A stretch of 64,000 nucleotides of DNA from an uncultured Lachnospiraceae bacterium (GCA_910584725.1 CAJUBE010000023.1:8229-72228), one strand, 5' to 3'. Positions 41,322 through 50,921 are shown, counted from the stretch's first letter. Program-made: numbers and translations. The notes: a model not told the origin generated them from the sequence alone.

Positions 41322-41342
41322 TGCAGATATGGAGGATGAAGA

Positions 41343-42329
41343 ATGAGCATAAGAATCGGAATTTTAGGGTATGGGAATCTGGGGCGCGGTGTGGAGTGTG
41401 CCGTCAAACAGAATCCGGATATGGAACTGGCGGCGGTATTTACAAGAAGAGAGCCGGAGCAGGTGTCGATTCTTACAAAAAGCGCGGCGGTCTGCCATGT
41501 TTCCGATGCGGCGGCATGGAAGGATAAAATCGATGTGCTGATTTTATGCGGCGGCAGCGCGACCGATCTGCCGGAGCAGACCCCTGCTTTTGCAAAGCTG
41601 TTCAATGTGGTGGACAGCTTTGATACCCACGCCAATATACCGAAGCACTTTGAGAACGTGGATGCTGCAGCGAAGGCGGCGGGGAAAGTTGGTATCATTT
41701 CCGTGGGCTGGGATCCGGGGATGTTTTCTTTAAACAGGATGTATGCCTCCGCTATTCTGCCGAATGGAAAAGATTATACCTTCTGGGGAAAGGGTGTCAG
41801 CCAGGGGCACAGTGATGCGATCCGCCGGATCGAGGGCGTGAAAAATGCCAAGCAGTATACGATTCCTGTGGAGACGGCGCTTGAGGCGGTGAGAGAGGGA
41901 AAAAATCCCGCACTTTCTACCAGAGAGAAACATACCAGAGAATGTTTTGTCGTTCTGGAAGAGGGGGCGGACGCCGCGAAGGTGGAGCAGGAGATTAAGA
42001 CGATGCCGAACTATTTTGCGGACTACGATACCACGGTACATTTTATCAGCGAGGAAGAGCTTGAGCGGGATCACAGCGGCATTCCGCACGGCGGTTTTGT
42101 GCTCCGCAGCGGAAAGACCGGCTGGGAGGAGGAGAACAGTCATTTGATTGAATACCGTCTGAAACTGGATTCCAATCCGGAATTTACCTCCAGTGTGATT
42201 ATCGCTTATGCGAGGGCGGCATACCGTCTCTATAGGGAAGGACAGACGGGGGCGAAGACGGTGTTTGACATCCCGCCGGCCTATTTGAGCGCAAAGAGCG
42301 GGGAAGAGCTGCGGGCGGCGATGCTGTAA
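41343..42329 (+). CDS. ddh: meso-Diaminopimelate dehydrogenase
   Basis: A 328-residue NADP-dependent enzyme that makes meso-diaminopimelate from tetrahydrodipicolinate in one step, feeding lysine and peptidoglycan synthesis. The N-terminal Rossmann segment is ILGYGNLGRGVE; SVGWDPGMFSLNR, FWGKGVSQGHSDA and IPHGGFVLRSGKT are family blocks of the substrate domain. GGAGG lies eight bases before the ATG. Confidence 0.95.
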   Translation: MSIRIGILGYGNLGRGVECAVKQNPDMELAAVFTRREPEQVSILTKSAAVCHVSDAAAWKDKIDVLILCGGSATDLPEQTPAFAKLFNVVDSFDTHANIPKHFENVDAAAKAAGKVGIISVGWDPGMFSLNRMYASAILPNGKDYTFWGKGVSQGHSDAIRRIEGVKNAKQYTIPVETALEAVREGKNPALSTREKHTRECFVVLEEGADAAKVEQEIKTMPNYFADYDTTVHFISEEELERDHSGIPHGGFVLRSGKTGWEEENSHLIEYRLKLDSNPEFTSSVIIAYARAAYRLYREGQTGAKTVFDIPPAYLSAKSGEELRAAML

Positions 42330-42353
42330 CGCAGCGATAAGGAGATCGTGAAG

Positions 42354-43436
42354 ATGCAGATTGCTATATGTGAGGATGACGAGGAGGGTCTTGTGCTGAA
42401 AAGCAGGGACGGCATTGTCAGGATAGCGTTTGCGCGGCTTGCGTTTGTGGAAGTCCTCAATAAGATTGTTTCCTTTCATCTGACGGACGGTCGGATACAG
42501 GAGGTAACCGCTGCACTGGCGGATTTTGAGGAAATTCTTTTGTCCCGACCGGAATTTATGAAGGTTCATCGCTCATATGTGGTCAACTTAAGCTGTGTCC
42601 AGGCTGTAAGCAGGGGAGAAATTGTGACGGACAGCGGACAAACCGTCCCAGTGGCGAGGCAGAGGCGCAGCCAGGTGCAGGACGCCTACATGCATTTCCT
42701 GCTTGACCGTGAGGAGAGAGCGAGGAAGTCTGCGGAAAAAGGAGAACGCATCGGGGGTGCGTGGCATATTCTTCTGGTGGATGATGAGCCTGCCGAGCGC
42801 ATGCGCTGGGCGGATATTTTGCGCGGCCATGGCTGTGTGGTAGAACAGGCGGCGAACGGGGAGGAGGCGCTTGGACGGGCAGAGGACGGCGCTTATGACT
42901 GTGTGTTGTTAGATGTGCTGCTTCCCGGTGAGGATGGATTTTTACTCTGTGGTAAGCTCCGCAGGCTGGTACAGGCGCCTGTTGTTTTTTTAAGCAGCCT
43001 TACCGAAGCGGACAAACAGACGGAAGGTTTTTCAGTGGGTGGCGTCGATTATATTACGAAGGATACGCCTGCAGAACTTTTCTGGGCAAAGGTGGAAACA
43101 CGGATCAGACTGGCCATGTCCGAGCATATTCGGTTTCGATACGGTTCGCTTCTGCTGGATTTGTCGGAGCGCAGGGTGTATATTGCAGGGGAGGAGCTGA
43201 ATCTCACATCGATTGAGTTTGATCTTCTGGAAAGACTGTCGGGACAGGCAGGCCGCGTTTTTTCGCCGAAGGAGCTTTTTGGGGCTGTATGGGGTGAAAA
43301 GCCGTGGGACGGCGGACAACTGGTGCAGATGCATATGTCGCGCCTTAGAAGAAAATTAGAAAAAGATTGGAAAGAACATAGCTTTATTGAGACGGTGTGG
43401 GGACAGGGATATCGCTTTGTCCTGCCGGAACGTTAA
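42354..43436 (+). CDS. Chimeric response regulator: LytTR - REC - winged helix
   Basis: A 360-residue regulator with an unusual order. Residues 1-12 (MQIAICEDDEEG) are the first strand and acidic pocket of a LytR-type receiver domain, but the rest of that receiver is missing. The chain runs straight into a LytTR DNA-binding domain (about 15-115, with FMKVHRSYVVNL). A complete receiver follows (about 138-250, phospho-acceptor in VLLDVLLPGEDG), then an OmpR-type winged helix (about 260-358, ending ETVWGQGYRFVL). It is probably the partner of the kinase at 43471-45384. The ATG at 42354 is nine bases after AAGGAG. Confidence 0.85.
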   Translation: MQIAICEDDEEGLVLKSRDGIVRIAFARLAFVEVLNKIVSFHLTDGRIQEVTAALADFEEILLSRPEFMKVHRSYVVNLSCVQAVSRGEIVTDSGQTVPVARQRRSQVQDAYMHFLLDREERARKSAEKGERIGGAWHILLVDDEPAERMRWADILRGHGCVVEQAANGEEALGRAEDGAYDCVLLDVLLPGEDGFLLCGKLRRLVQAPVVFLSSLTEADKQTEGFSVGGVDYITKDTPAELFWAKVETRIRLAMSEHIRFRYGSLLLDLSERRVYIAGEELNLTSIEFDLLERLSGQAGRVFSPKELFGAVWGEKPWDGGQLVQMHMSRLRRKLEKDWKEHSFIETVWGQGYRFVLPER

Positions 43437-43470
43437 CAGGACGGTTTGGCAAAGGAGGAGAGAGGAGAAG

Positions 43471-45384
43471 ATGAAGTTGCGGAAGAAGATGTGGCAGATG
43501 CCTGCGGTTCTGGCGGTGCTGGCAGTCTTTTTCACGATTCTTTTTTATGCGGATAACAAGTACGAAACGCCGCCTCCCTATGGGAAATCAGGCGTGATCG
43601 ATATAAGTGGGCAGGAGCTTTGGAGAGGTAATCCTATTTTTCTGATTGACGGATGGATGCTTACCGACGGACGCGTGGGTGACAAACCTACCTATATCGG
43701 AGAATTTTCCAATCTGCAGAGAGGGGATCTTGCTGTCTCGCCCCATGGGAAGGCACGTTATCGGATGATCCTGCGTTATGAGGGAGAACCTGTAGTTGTG
43801 TCGGTGGATTTTCCGCATTTATCCTCTCAGTATAAAATTTTTCTGGATGGTGCAATGCTTGCGGCAGGGGATGGAAATGGGCGGATCGCCTTTTGGATGA
43901 CGCCAGGCGATCACGTTCTGATTGTGGAAACCATGTCAGAAATGGGATATTACAGCGGCATGTATTTCCCACCTGCACTCAGTACAGCCGGGACACTTAA
44001 GCGGATTGACAATATTCAGTGCTTTGCCTACGCGCTGGCATTTCTGCTGCCGCTGGCACTGGCGGTATTCACTCTTTTCATGTGGAGGACAGGAGGATGC
44101 GTAAGCCGTTGCTTCGGGATGCTTTGCTGTTTCTACGCGCTCTATATGTTTCGATATTTCGCGTTTCTCTTTTCCATGCAGGCTGCCCGCTACTGGTTTC
44201 TTGTACAGGGTGTGGCATTGTACGGTCTGTGTTTTTGTGTGGTGCGTCTCACGGTTCTCGCTTCCGGCAGGGAAAAGAGCTCCGCGTGGAGGAGGGTACG
44301 CTGCACGCTTTTGGTACTTCCTGTGCTTCTGGTTGTCCTGTGTCTGATGATTCCGATTGTGCCATGGGCGGTTTTCATACATGGGAGGATGACGGATCTC
44401 TATTATGTGCTGACTTTCTGCTGCGTCGTATTTTTTATGTCAAAGGGTGTGACGGCAGAGGATTGGGAGAGCTGTTATACGCTGGTCGGCGGCACGGTGT
44501 TTGGCGTGGGACTGGTTTTAAACCTGTTTTTTTCTAATACTTTTGAACCGATCCGCTTTTTCTGGCAGTTTGAATGGTGCGGGCTATTTCTCGTCATCAT
44601 TTTCGGCGCGATGATGGTATCGCGCAGTCGCCGTATTCTGCGGGAAAATGATGCGCTCACAAATCGTCTGGAGGAGCAGGTGAAAAAGCGCACCGAGGAA
44701 ATTACCCTGCTTCTGGAGGAGCGCAAGGCTTTTTTTTCCGATATGGCTCATGACTTGAAGGCGCCGGTATTCGCCACGCAGTCTTTTATCGAGGCAATTC
44801 GGCGAAGCGGTGTTGGCGTGGATCCGGAGCTTTGCGGTTATCTTGACCAGGCGCAGGCCAGACAGCTGGAAATGGCAAGACGCCTGCAGGGACTTTCCAA
44901 TGTCAACGCGCTTGACAAAATCGAGGAAGAGTGGGTCAGGGTGTCGGTTTCAGAGTTGCTCTCGGAGCTTGATGCCGTTTATTGCGGGGAGGCTGGTGTG
45001 CGGTCGATCTATTTTGTGGTGGAACCGCCCAAGGAGGATGTCTTTGTGTCTGCCCAGCCGGAGAAATTGAACATTCTTTTCGAAAACCTGATTTACAATG
45101 CCTTTCGCGCCACGCCGGGCGGGGGATGTATTACGGTGGCGGCTTCCGGGGAGGATGGCAGGGTTAGTATGTCGGTGGAGGATACCGGCTGCGGTATCCC
45201 TGAGGAGGAATTGCCGCGTATCTTCCGACGATTCTATGTGGGGGAGAGAAACAGGGAGAGCGGTACAGGGCTTGGGTTGTATATTGTCCATAGCATTGTG
45301 TCTGAAATGGGAGGTACTATTCATGTTTCTTCCACAGTTGGAGAGGGAACAAAGTTTGTCATGGAGTTTCCCATGGCAGAGTAA
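43471..45384 (+). CDS. Membrane sensor histidine kinase
   Basis: A 637-residue kinase. After one N-terminal helix an extracytoplasmic beta-rich domain of about 170 residues is followed by seven hydrophobic helices (7TM-type, about 205-400) and a coiled linker. The H-box is DMAHDLKAPV, and the ATPase boxes are ENLIYNAFRA, DTGCGIP and GTGLGLYIV. It starts 35 bases after the response regulator gene. The start at 43471 follows GGAGGAGAGAGGAG. The signal sensed is unknown. Confidence 0.9.
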   Translation: MKLRKKMWQMPAVLAVLAVFFTILFYADNKYETPPPYGKSGVIDISGQELWRGNPIFLIDGWMLTDGRVGDKPTYIGEFSNLQRGDLAVSPHGKARYRMILRYEGEPVVVSVDFPHLSSQYKIFLDGAMLAAGDGNGRIAFWMTPGDHVLIVETMSEMGYYSGMYFPPALSTAGTLKRIDNIQCFAYALAFLLPLALAVFTLFMWRTGGCVSRCFGMLCCFYALYMFRYFAFLFSMQAARYWFLVQGVALYGLCFCVVRLTVLASGREKSSAWRRVRCTLLVLPVLLVVLCLMIPIVPWAVFIHGRMTDLYYVLTFCCVVFFMSKGVTAEDWESCYTLVGGTVFGVGLVLNLFFSNTFEPIRFFWQFEWCGLFLVIIFGAMMVSRSRRILRENDALTNRLEEQVKKRTEEITLLLEERKAFFSDMAHDLKAPVFATQSFIEAIRRSGVGVDPELCGYLDQAQARQLEMARRLQGLSNVNALDKIEEEWVRVSVSELLSELDAVYCGEAGVRSIYFVVEPPKEDVFVSAQPEKLNILFENLIYNAFRATPGGGCITVAASGEDGRVSMSVEDTGCGIPEEELPRIFRRFYVGERNRESGTGLGLYIVHSIVSEMGGTIHVSSTVGEGTKFVMEFPMAE

Positions 45385-45397
45385 AAAGCTGTCAGGT

Positions 45398-46666
45398 TTA
45401 AAGGGAGATGCGTAAAAGGAACTGCCCGTTTTTGATGGAAAAAGAGTACATCCCGTTATAGCGTTCCACAATGGTGCAGATGCTGCGCACGCCGATGCCG
45501 TGCTCCGGCTTGGATGTAACCGGGACACCACGATTGAAGGAGATATTTTCCTCACAGGAATTGGCAACCTGCAAAAATAGCTTATTATTTTTTTCATAGG
45601 CGGAGATATCGATGGTTCCGAACAGACCTTTCTCCTTTAATTTCTGACAGGCGTGCAGGGCGTTTTCAAGGGCGTTGGATAAAAGCACGCACCAGTCATT
45701 TTCCGCTATCGGAATGTCCTGCGGGATGACGGTATTGGTGCTGATCGCGATGCCGTTTTTTTGTGCCCGCTCGTAAAAGGCTGACAGGATCAGGTTAGTT
45801 GCTTCATTCTCACAAAAAACGATTACGTTTGACGCTTCTATCTCTGCACAGATTTCCTGTATGTAGTTTTGCGCCTGTCCGGTACGACCATTTTCGAGGC
45901 AGGAAAAAAGATATTGCATATGGTGGCGCAGGTCATGGCGGTACGTGCGGGTTTTTTGCTGGGATTCACGGAGGAGCCCGATTTCCCGGATGGCCTGTGC
46001 GAGCTGTAGGTTCAGGATATCCTGTGTCTGTTCCAGGCGGTTACGGATCCGTTCGGTTTCCGAAATGTTGAGCACAAATATCAGATAAGCCAGGCTGCAC
46101 ATGAAAGGCATAAACTCCATCACAGTCGAAGTTTTTGCGGAAAGAAGATCGGTGTAGAAGGCAGTCAGATAATCATACCCGTAGAATAACAGCGGAATCA
46201 GACCGAACTGGCATTTTTTTGCGGCTGTGTAGTGGGAAATAGAGCGGACGGAGGGCGCGATAAAACGCAGTAGCAGCAGAAGCAGTGGCAGCGTGACGAC
46301 GGTTTCCACAATATGTTGTAAAAGTTCTCCACCCGAGAATGTGGACACAATCAGCAGTGCAAGCCATCTGCGAAGCTGACAGCAGAGGTAGGCGGTCAGA
46401 ACCGAAATTGCAGGCCAGAGAAATTCCCTGCTCAAAAGACAGAGCGTGATTGCCAGCGGCAGATGGGTTATGAGGGGATAAAAATACTTTACAATATATA
46501 CACTGGTAAAAAGGCAGACGATCCCCTGAATGATCATGATAAGGGATATACAGCCTGCCATGTAAAGTTTGTTTTTTCGCGTCCAGAGGATATCGCAGAA
46601 TCCGGCGGATAAAACCAGACCGAAAATACCCACGGAGGCAAGGTTTACGACAGAGATGACATTCAT
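45398..46666 (-). CDS. GHKL-type sensor histidine kinase (AgrC/LytS-like)
   Basis: A 422-residue kinase with about six transmembrane helices (residues 1-200), a coiled segment, the H-box RTYRHDLRHHMQYL, the N-box NALENALHACQ and the G-box HGIGVRSI. This is the class that often senses peptides. Its start overlaps the stop of the response regulator gene by four bases (ATGA). It faces the kinase at 43471-45384, with 13 bases between the two stops. Confidence 0.9.
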   Translation of the reverse strand: MNVISVVNLASVGIFGLVLSAGFCDILWTRKNKLYMAGCISLIMIIQGIVCLFTSVYIVKYFYPLITHLPLAITLCLLSREFLWPAISVLTAYLCCQLRRWLALLIVSTFSGGELLQHIVETVVTLPLLLLLLRFIAPSVRSISHYTAAKKCQFGLIPLLFYGYDYLTAFYTDLLSAKTSTVMEFMPFMCSLAYLIFVLNISETERIRNRLEQTQDILNLQLAQAIREIGLLRESQQKTRTYRHDLRHHMQYLFSCLENGRTGQAQNYIQEICAEIEASNVIVFCENEATNLILSAFYERAQKNGIAISTNTVIPQDIPIAENDWCVLLSNALENALHACQKLKEKGLFGTIDISAYEKNNKLFLQVANSCEENISFNRGVPVTSKPEHGIGVRSICTIVERYNGMYSFSIKNGQFLLRISL

Positions 46667-47400
46667 GGCAGAAAAACCTGCTTTCTGCTGAATGCATATT
46701 CCAGATAAAGCGTTTTTATCCCAGAACATTTTCCATGAGGAATGGGTATTTGCGCGCTGCTGTCCATCGTGATGGCTTTATAGGAAATATTGTTAATATA
46801 CTCCATGTTGACAAGATAAGACCGATGCGGTCGTATAAAATTTTCATATTGCGCCAGCTGGATGCACAGGTCATCCAGACTTCCGATGCTTTCCATAATG
46901 GTTTCGTTATTCATATGAAAGAACAGCGTGTGGCCGATGATTTCACAGTATTCCAGCTTATCCAGATTGATTCGGGAGATGCCGTTTTTGCACCGCAGGA
47001 TCAGATTCTTATGCGGTGTTTTTCTGCATTCGCTGATTACGGAGTCCATCAGCCGGAAAAAGCTTTCCATCCATAGAGGTTTCAACTGGTAAAAGTATGC
47101 GCCGACTGTGTATGACTGTACCGCAAATTCCGGGGATGAAGTTAAAAAGATGATCTTCACTGTCTCGTCATATTGCCGGATTTCCCTGGCAATGCTGATC
47201 CCGTTTTCGCCCGGCATAATCACATCCAGGATGAGGACGTCGAAGCGCGTTCCCTTTTCGATATTGACAAGCAGCTCCAGCGGGCTTTGAAAAGCCGCGT
47301 AAGTAATATTCTGGTTGTTCGTCAGACGATACTGGTCAAGCAGGAGATTTATTTCGTTTAATGTGGGTAGATCGTCGTCACAGAAAGCAATCCTTATCAT
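46663..47400 (-). CDS. LytTR-family response regulator
   Basis: A 245-residue regulator of the AgrA/LytR type. The receiver domain has MIRIAFCDDD at the start and the phospho-acceptor Asp in VLILDVIMPGENG. The LytTR DNA-binding domain runs from about 135 to 240 (FIRPHRSYLVNMEYI). It is coupled to the GHKL kinase downstream. The nearby divergent surface-protein gene at 47632 is a possible target. Confidence 0.93.
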   Translation of the reverse strand: MIRIAFCDDDLPTLNEINLLLDQYRLTNNQNITYAAFQSPLELLVNIEKGTRFDVLILDVIMPGENGISIAREIRQYDETVKIIFLTSSPEFAVQSYTVGAYFYQLKPLWMESFFRLMDSVISECRKTPHKNLILRCKNGISRINLDKLEYCEIIGHTLFFHMNNETIMESIGSLDDLCIQLAQYENFIRPHRSYLVNMEYINNISYKAITMDSSAQIPIPHGKCSGIKTLYLEYAFSRKQVFLP

Positions 47401-47471
47401 AATAATGGTCGTTCCTTTTCTTTATTATAAAAATGATATTCTCATCCTCCTGTCCGGGCTGGGAGCGTTGC

Positions 47472-47501
47472 TTGACAGGCTGGAGAGAGTTTTCCTATAA
47501 T
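47472..47501 (+). promoter_or_regulatory. Promoter for the surface protein gene
   Basis: TTGACA at 47472-47477, an 18-base spacer and TATAAT at 47496-47501. It leaves a leader of about 125 bases in which I see no structured element. Confidence 0.7.
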
Positions 47502-47631
47502 ATTATTAATAAATGATAATTGTTAGTGTATCATGGAAAGGTATTGTCAGGCGGTTATTGGCGTGAAAGGTAGATGAATCTGCGCGAACGGCAGCAATGT
47601 TTATATAGCGAATGGGGAGTGGAAAGAGGGA

Positions 47632-49800
47632 ATGAAACGATTAAAAAAACTGGCGGCGCTTGCCATGTTTTACATAATGTTATGTTTTTTTATGGGGATT
47701 ACAGTAAAAGCGTGTGATATTCCTGTTGAAAACGGGACGGACGTGGTCACAGAGGATGAAAAGATGGAGGCCGGTGAAACGGAGACTTCGGAGGAGCCGG
47801 GAAGTGGAGCGGAAGCACCCGCATGGACGGATGGGGAACCGGTGAACGGGGCGGAAACGCCAGTGCAGACATGGGAGGAGTCGGGAAGCGGAGCGGAAAC
47901 ACCTGTGCCGGCTTCAGAAGAACCAGGAAGCGGAGCGGAAACACCTGTGCCGGCTTCGGAAGAACCGGAAATCGGAGCGGAAACACCCGCGTGGGCAGAG
48001 GAGGACACAGAACAGGTGGAGGAGCCGGGGAGCGGAGCGGAAGCGTTCGTGCAGACAGTGGGAGAAGAGGAGCATGCGGAGGCATCGGACTTTCAGGCAA
48101 AGGCAGAGTGGTCAGGCCAGGGCTGGATTGTGAAAGGTTTTTTTCGGGATTTCACTCCGGATATCATCCTCGTCCAGCCTATGTGTTCGGTGGATGGGAA
48201 AAAGTATTGGGACTGCGGACAGACATGGGATTTGCAAGGGCTTTCTTCCGAGGATGAAGACTCGCAGGAAAAGCTACAGAACCAGAGATGTCTTTATGAC
48301 AGTGAAGAACCGTTTAAAAGCTATCTTGCCAATGACCTGGATCGTTTTTTTATGAAACTTCGCATTGAAAGAGAAGACGGTACGGTCTGTGAAACACAGG
48401 CGGCGGTCATTGAGCGGAAGGAAATGTCTCCGGGACAGGCGGAGATTGAGGTGTCTGCCAGGTTTGCACCCTGTATGCTTGTCCGGGAAGGTCGTCCGCC
48501 TAACATAAAGTATTATGGCAGATACCAGATTACGGTCCGGGCGGAGGCTTCTACAGAGGAGCTCACAGCGCTCCTGCCGGAAACGCTGCCGGTGGAAGTC
48601 CAGGTACAAAGAGGGGCTGACTATATAGGAAGTGATATTGTGAATTGCTCCGTCAAGTGGAAGCCTTTCCGTCTGGAGTCGCTTAAACCGGGGGAAAGCG
48701 TGACGGTTCCGGATGCGGCGGAGGAGATTGTGGTACCGGAAGGTACTGTTTTACATACCCAGACAGGCACATATCGTTTGGCGGAACCGGTCGGTATGAA
48801 TCAATTCGGGATTATGACGGATGAAGTCAGTCTGGTGTTTAATGTTGTCGCAAAGGACGGGCAGCCGGAGGGGATGCTGTGCGAAGCGCATCATGGGTTG
48901 GAAATGGTATTTTCTTTAAAGCCTACGGGCGCTGAGGCAATCCGTGCCTATTTCTTCCGGGAGGGAGACACGGAATGGTCAGAGATTGGGAATCTTTCCC
49001 TGCTTCCTATGGTTGACGCACAGCCCGCCACGGCGAACAGCGGTTATGCAGTGGTGCTGGGGAAGGAGCAGGAGCCTTATCGGTCTTATCTCATGGCACA
49101 GGAGACGGGAGAGGAACCGGTTCCCTTCCTGGTGGGATTAAAGATTGAAGGCGGCGTATATGACGGCAGGCAGCTTGTCCTCGCGTGGCCTGGCACTTAC
49201 GAACTGCCGCTTCAGCTACCGAAGATGGGAGGCACCGGCGGAAACGAGGGCAACGCCGGTTCCGATGACAGGGGTGACAGCAGCGAGAGCGGACAGCGTC
49301 CGGGGCTCTCAGAGGATAAGTCGGGGAAGCTGTTATCAGAAGAGCCGAAGAAGGAGCGGGATCAACAGCCGTCCGAGTTGTTAAATGAGAAGCAGAACCA
49401 GCAGTTGACGGGGCTGCCAAAAGAGTGGCAGGACAATCAGTCGGTCGGGAAACCGGAAGAACGGCCAACTGGGGAAAAGACCGGATCGTCGGAAGAGGAA
49501 TCCGGGGAACAGGCGATTTCCTACGGAATGCCGGGTGCAACGGGGGATCTGATGGAGGAGCCCGTTGTTGTGCAGGCAAAAACAGATTCCCGCAACAGAG
49601 CGGAATCTGTGGCTGGTGATGGGAGAGAACCATTGGCAGACAGCATTATTTATGCGTCGGATGCCGCGCAAAGCAGAAATGCACGGAACAGTGCATCTGT
49701 CCTGTCTGTTGCGGTTATGGCCATTCTTCTTGTTGCTGGCGGGGTGATTTTCCGGAACGAGGCAGCCGTGATAATAAGGAAAGCGTGGCGGAAAAAATAA
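47632..49800 (+). CDS. Cell-surface protein with tandem repeats and C-terminal anchor
   Basis: A 722-residue exported protein. A signal peptide (about 1-27) precedes an acidic region with 14-residue repeats (residues 56-145). Then come beta-rich domains (about 150-540), a second charged low-complexity stretch (540-690) and a C-terminal transmembrane helix (about 697-715) ending in basic residues. There is no LPxTG motif, so it is anchored by the helix. No enzymatic motif was found. It sits between a two-component system and a terminator. Confidence 0.82.
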   Translation: MKRLKKLAALAMFYIMLCFFMGITVKACDIPVENGTDVVTEDEKMEAGETETSEEPGSGAEAPAWTDGEPVNGAETPVQTWEESGSGAETPVPASEEPGSGAETPVPASEEPEIGAETPAWAEEDTEQVEEPGSGAEAFVQTVGEEEHAEASDFQAKAEWSGQGWIVKGFFRDFTPDIILVQPMCSVDGKKYWDCGQTWDLQGLSSEDEDSQEKLQNQRCLYDSEEPFKSYLANDLDRFFMKLRIEREDGTVCETQAAVIERKEMSPGQAEIEVSARFAPCMLVREGRPPNIKYYGRYQITVRAEASTEELTALLPETLPVEVQVQRGADYIGSDIVNCSVKWKPFRLESLKPGESVTVPDAAEEIVVPEGTVLHTQTGTYRLAEPVGMNQFGIMTDEVSLVFNVVAKDGQPEGMLCEAHHGLEMVFSLKPTGAEAIRAYFFREGDTEWSEIGNLSLLPMVDAQPATANSGYAVVLGKEQEPYRSYLMAQETGEEPVPFLVGLKIEGGVYDGRQLVLAWPGTYELPLQLPKMGGTGGNEGNAGSDDRGDSSESGQRPGLSEDKSGKLLSEEPKKERDQQPSELLNEKQNQQLTGLPKEWQDNQSVGKPEERPTGEKTGSSEEESGEQAISYGMPGATGDLMEEPVVVQAKTDSRNRAESVAGDGREPLADSIIYASDAAQSRNARNSASVLSVAVMAILLVAGGVIFRNEAAVIIRKAWRKK
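47797..48006 (+). repeat. Five tandem 42-base coding repeats
   Basis: Five consecutive 14-codon units encode variants of PGSGAETPVPASEE. Two central units are almost identical at the DNA level, and a sixth, separated unit lies at 48025-48066. Such tracts change copy number by slippage. Confidence 0.85.
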
Positions 49801-49845
49801 CGGGCGGCCCTTGACGGCCGAAACATATCATAGGAATACAGACAG

Positions 49846-49888
49846 CAGAGCGGTATGAAGATTGCAGGTTCATACCGCTCTGTTTTTT
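49846..49888 (+). terminator. Strong terminator after the surface protein gene
   Basis: CAGAGCGGTATGAA (49846-49859) pairs exactly with TTCATACCGCTCTG (49869-49882), followed by six Ts. The remaining 250 bases to 50141 are AT-rich with a small GTAAC/GTTAC dyad near 50046 and no gene. Confidence 0.9.
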
Positions 49889-50141
49889 CTGCAGCTGTTT
49901 TATTCCCACGGGCAGCGAGTCAGGCGATTTGATGTATTGGTGTTTGCGTCTTCTTGCGGTGGTTTTTTTGACTTTGGTTGATTCGGGACGATTTTGGGTC
50001 GATTTATGTATGTGCATCCTTTTTTGAGGGTAGTTGTTGTATAGTAACAGACAGTTACGTGAGTCATTTCTATTTGGAAGCGTAAAATAAAAATTGCTCA
50101 TGGAAGTTTAATTATTAATCGTTTTGAGAGGAGAGAAGGAT

Positions 50142-50903
50142 ATGAAAAGAAAAGTAGTGGCAGTTATGTTGGCTTTGATTATGACGACGTCATTGCTGAC
50201 GGCATGCGGAGGAGACAAGGAGATGCCTGCCGTGGCACCGGCGTCGCCGGCTGAGACACCGACGGAGGAGCCAGAGCCCGAAGCGCCTGCGGAGGATGCA
50301 TCGGACACCGATACGGATGAGGCGGAGGTCGAGATGGTATCGGACGAGAACTTTAAGATATTGCAGGATAATTATGCGCTGATCTCCAATTATGCAGATG
50401 AGGTAAGAGAGTTGTACACCAGTGATGAGATCGCCGCAAATCCGGATATTGAAGAGGTCATTCTGGAGACGGAGGATATCATTGCGGAGTTGGGTGAACT
50501 GGAGCAGGCCGATATCACTGCTGAGGATGCGGAGGATCTGAATGAGGCAATGAAGCTTATTATTGAGACATATGACAATCTGCTCGAGGGGATGGAGCTT
50601 GTGGATGACGACAGCGATGAGATGGTGTCGGATGAGACATTTGCGGAGTTAAGTGAGGCTTATGATGCGCTGACAGAGCTTTATAACACAGTGGCAGCCG
50701 CTTACAATGACAGCGGCCTGGATGTCCCGGAGGTGAAAACAGCCATGGATCAGGCATATGAGCTGCTTGAGCAGATGGGTGATGTTTCGCAGGACTCCAT
50801 CACGGAAGCTGACGCGGAAGCGCTTGCACAGGCAATGATAGAGATGGCAAATGGGCTTCAAATGATCGCGGAAGGTCTGGTGGAAACGCAGGATGTAGGA
50901 TAA
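50142..50903 (+). CDS. Acidic lipoprotein with internal duplication
   Basis: A 253-residue lipoprotein with lipobox LLTAC (lipid site Cys22) and an acidic proline-rich linker. It then has two copies of a helical unit: the first begins EMVSDENFKILQDNYALI near residue 60 and the second EMVSDETFAELSEAYDAL near 155. Each unit is about 90 residues and very acidic. No function is known. It heads an operon with a TM2 protein, a zinc-ribbon protein and a TPM-domain protein. The ATG at 50142 follows GGAGAGAAGG. Confidence 0.82.
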   Translation: MKRKVVAVMLALIMTTSLLTACGGDKEMPAVAPASPAETPTEEPEPEAPAEDASDTDTDEAEVEMVSDENFKILQDNYALISNYADEVRELYTSDEIAANPDIEEVILETEDIIAELGELEQADITAEDAEDLNEAMKLIIETYDNLLEGMELVDDDSDEMVSDETFAELSEAYDALTELYNTVAAAYNDSGLDVPEVKTAMDQAYELLEQMGDVSQDSITEADAEALAQAMIEMANGLQMIAEGLVETQDVG

Positions 50904-50921
50904 AAGGGGGAGGATGATACG

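Noticed and set aside
45098..45415. Extra small ORF at the end of the sensor kinase
   Set aside because: It lies wholly within the conserved ATPase domain in another frame.
49801..50141. A small gene or promoter in the 340-base gap
   Set aside because: Apart from the terminator at 49846-49888, no start with a ribosome site opens a credible frame and no -35/-10 pair with acceptable spacing could be fixed.
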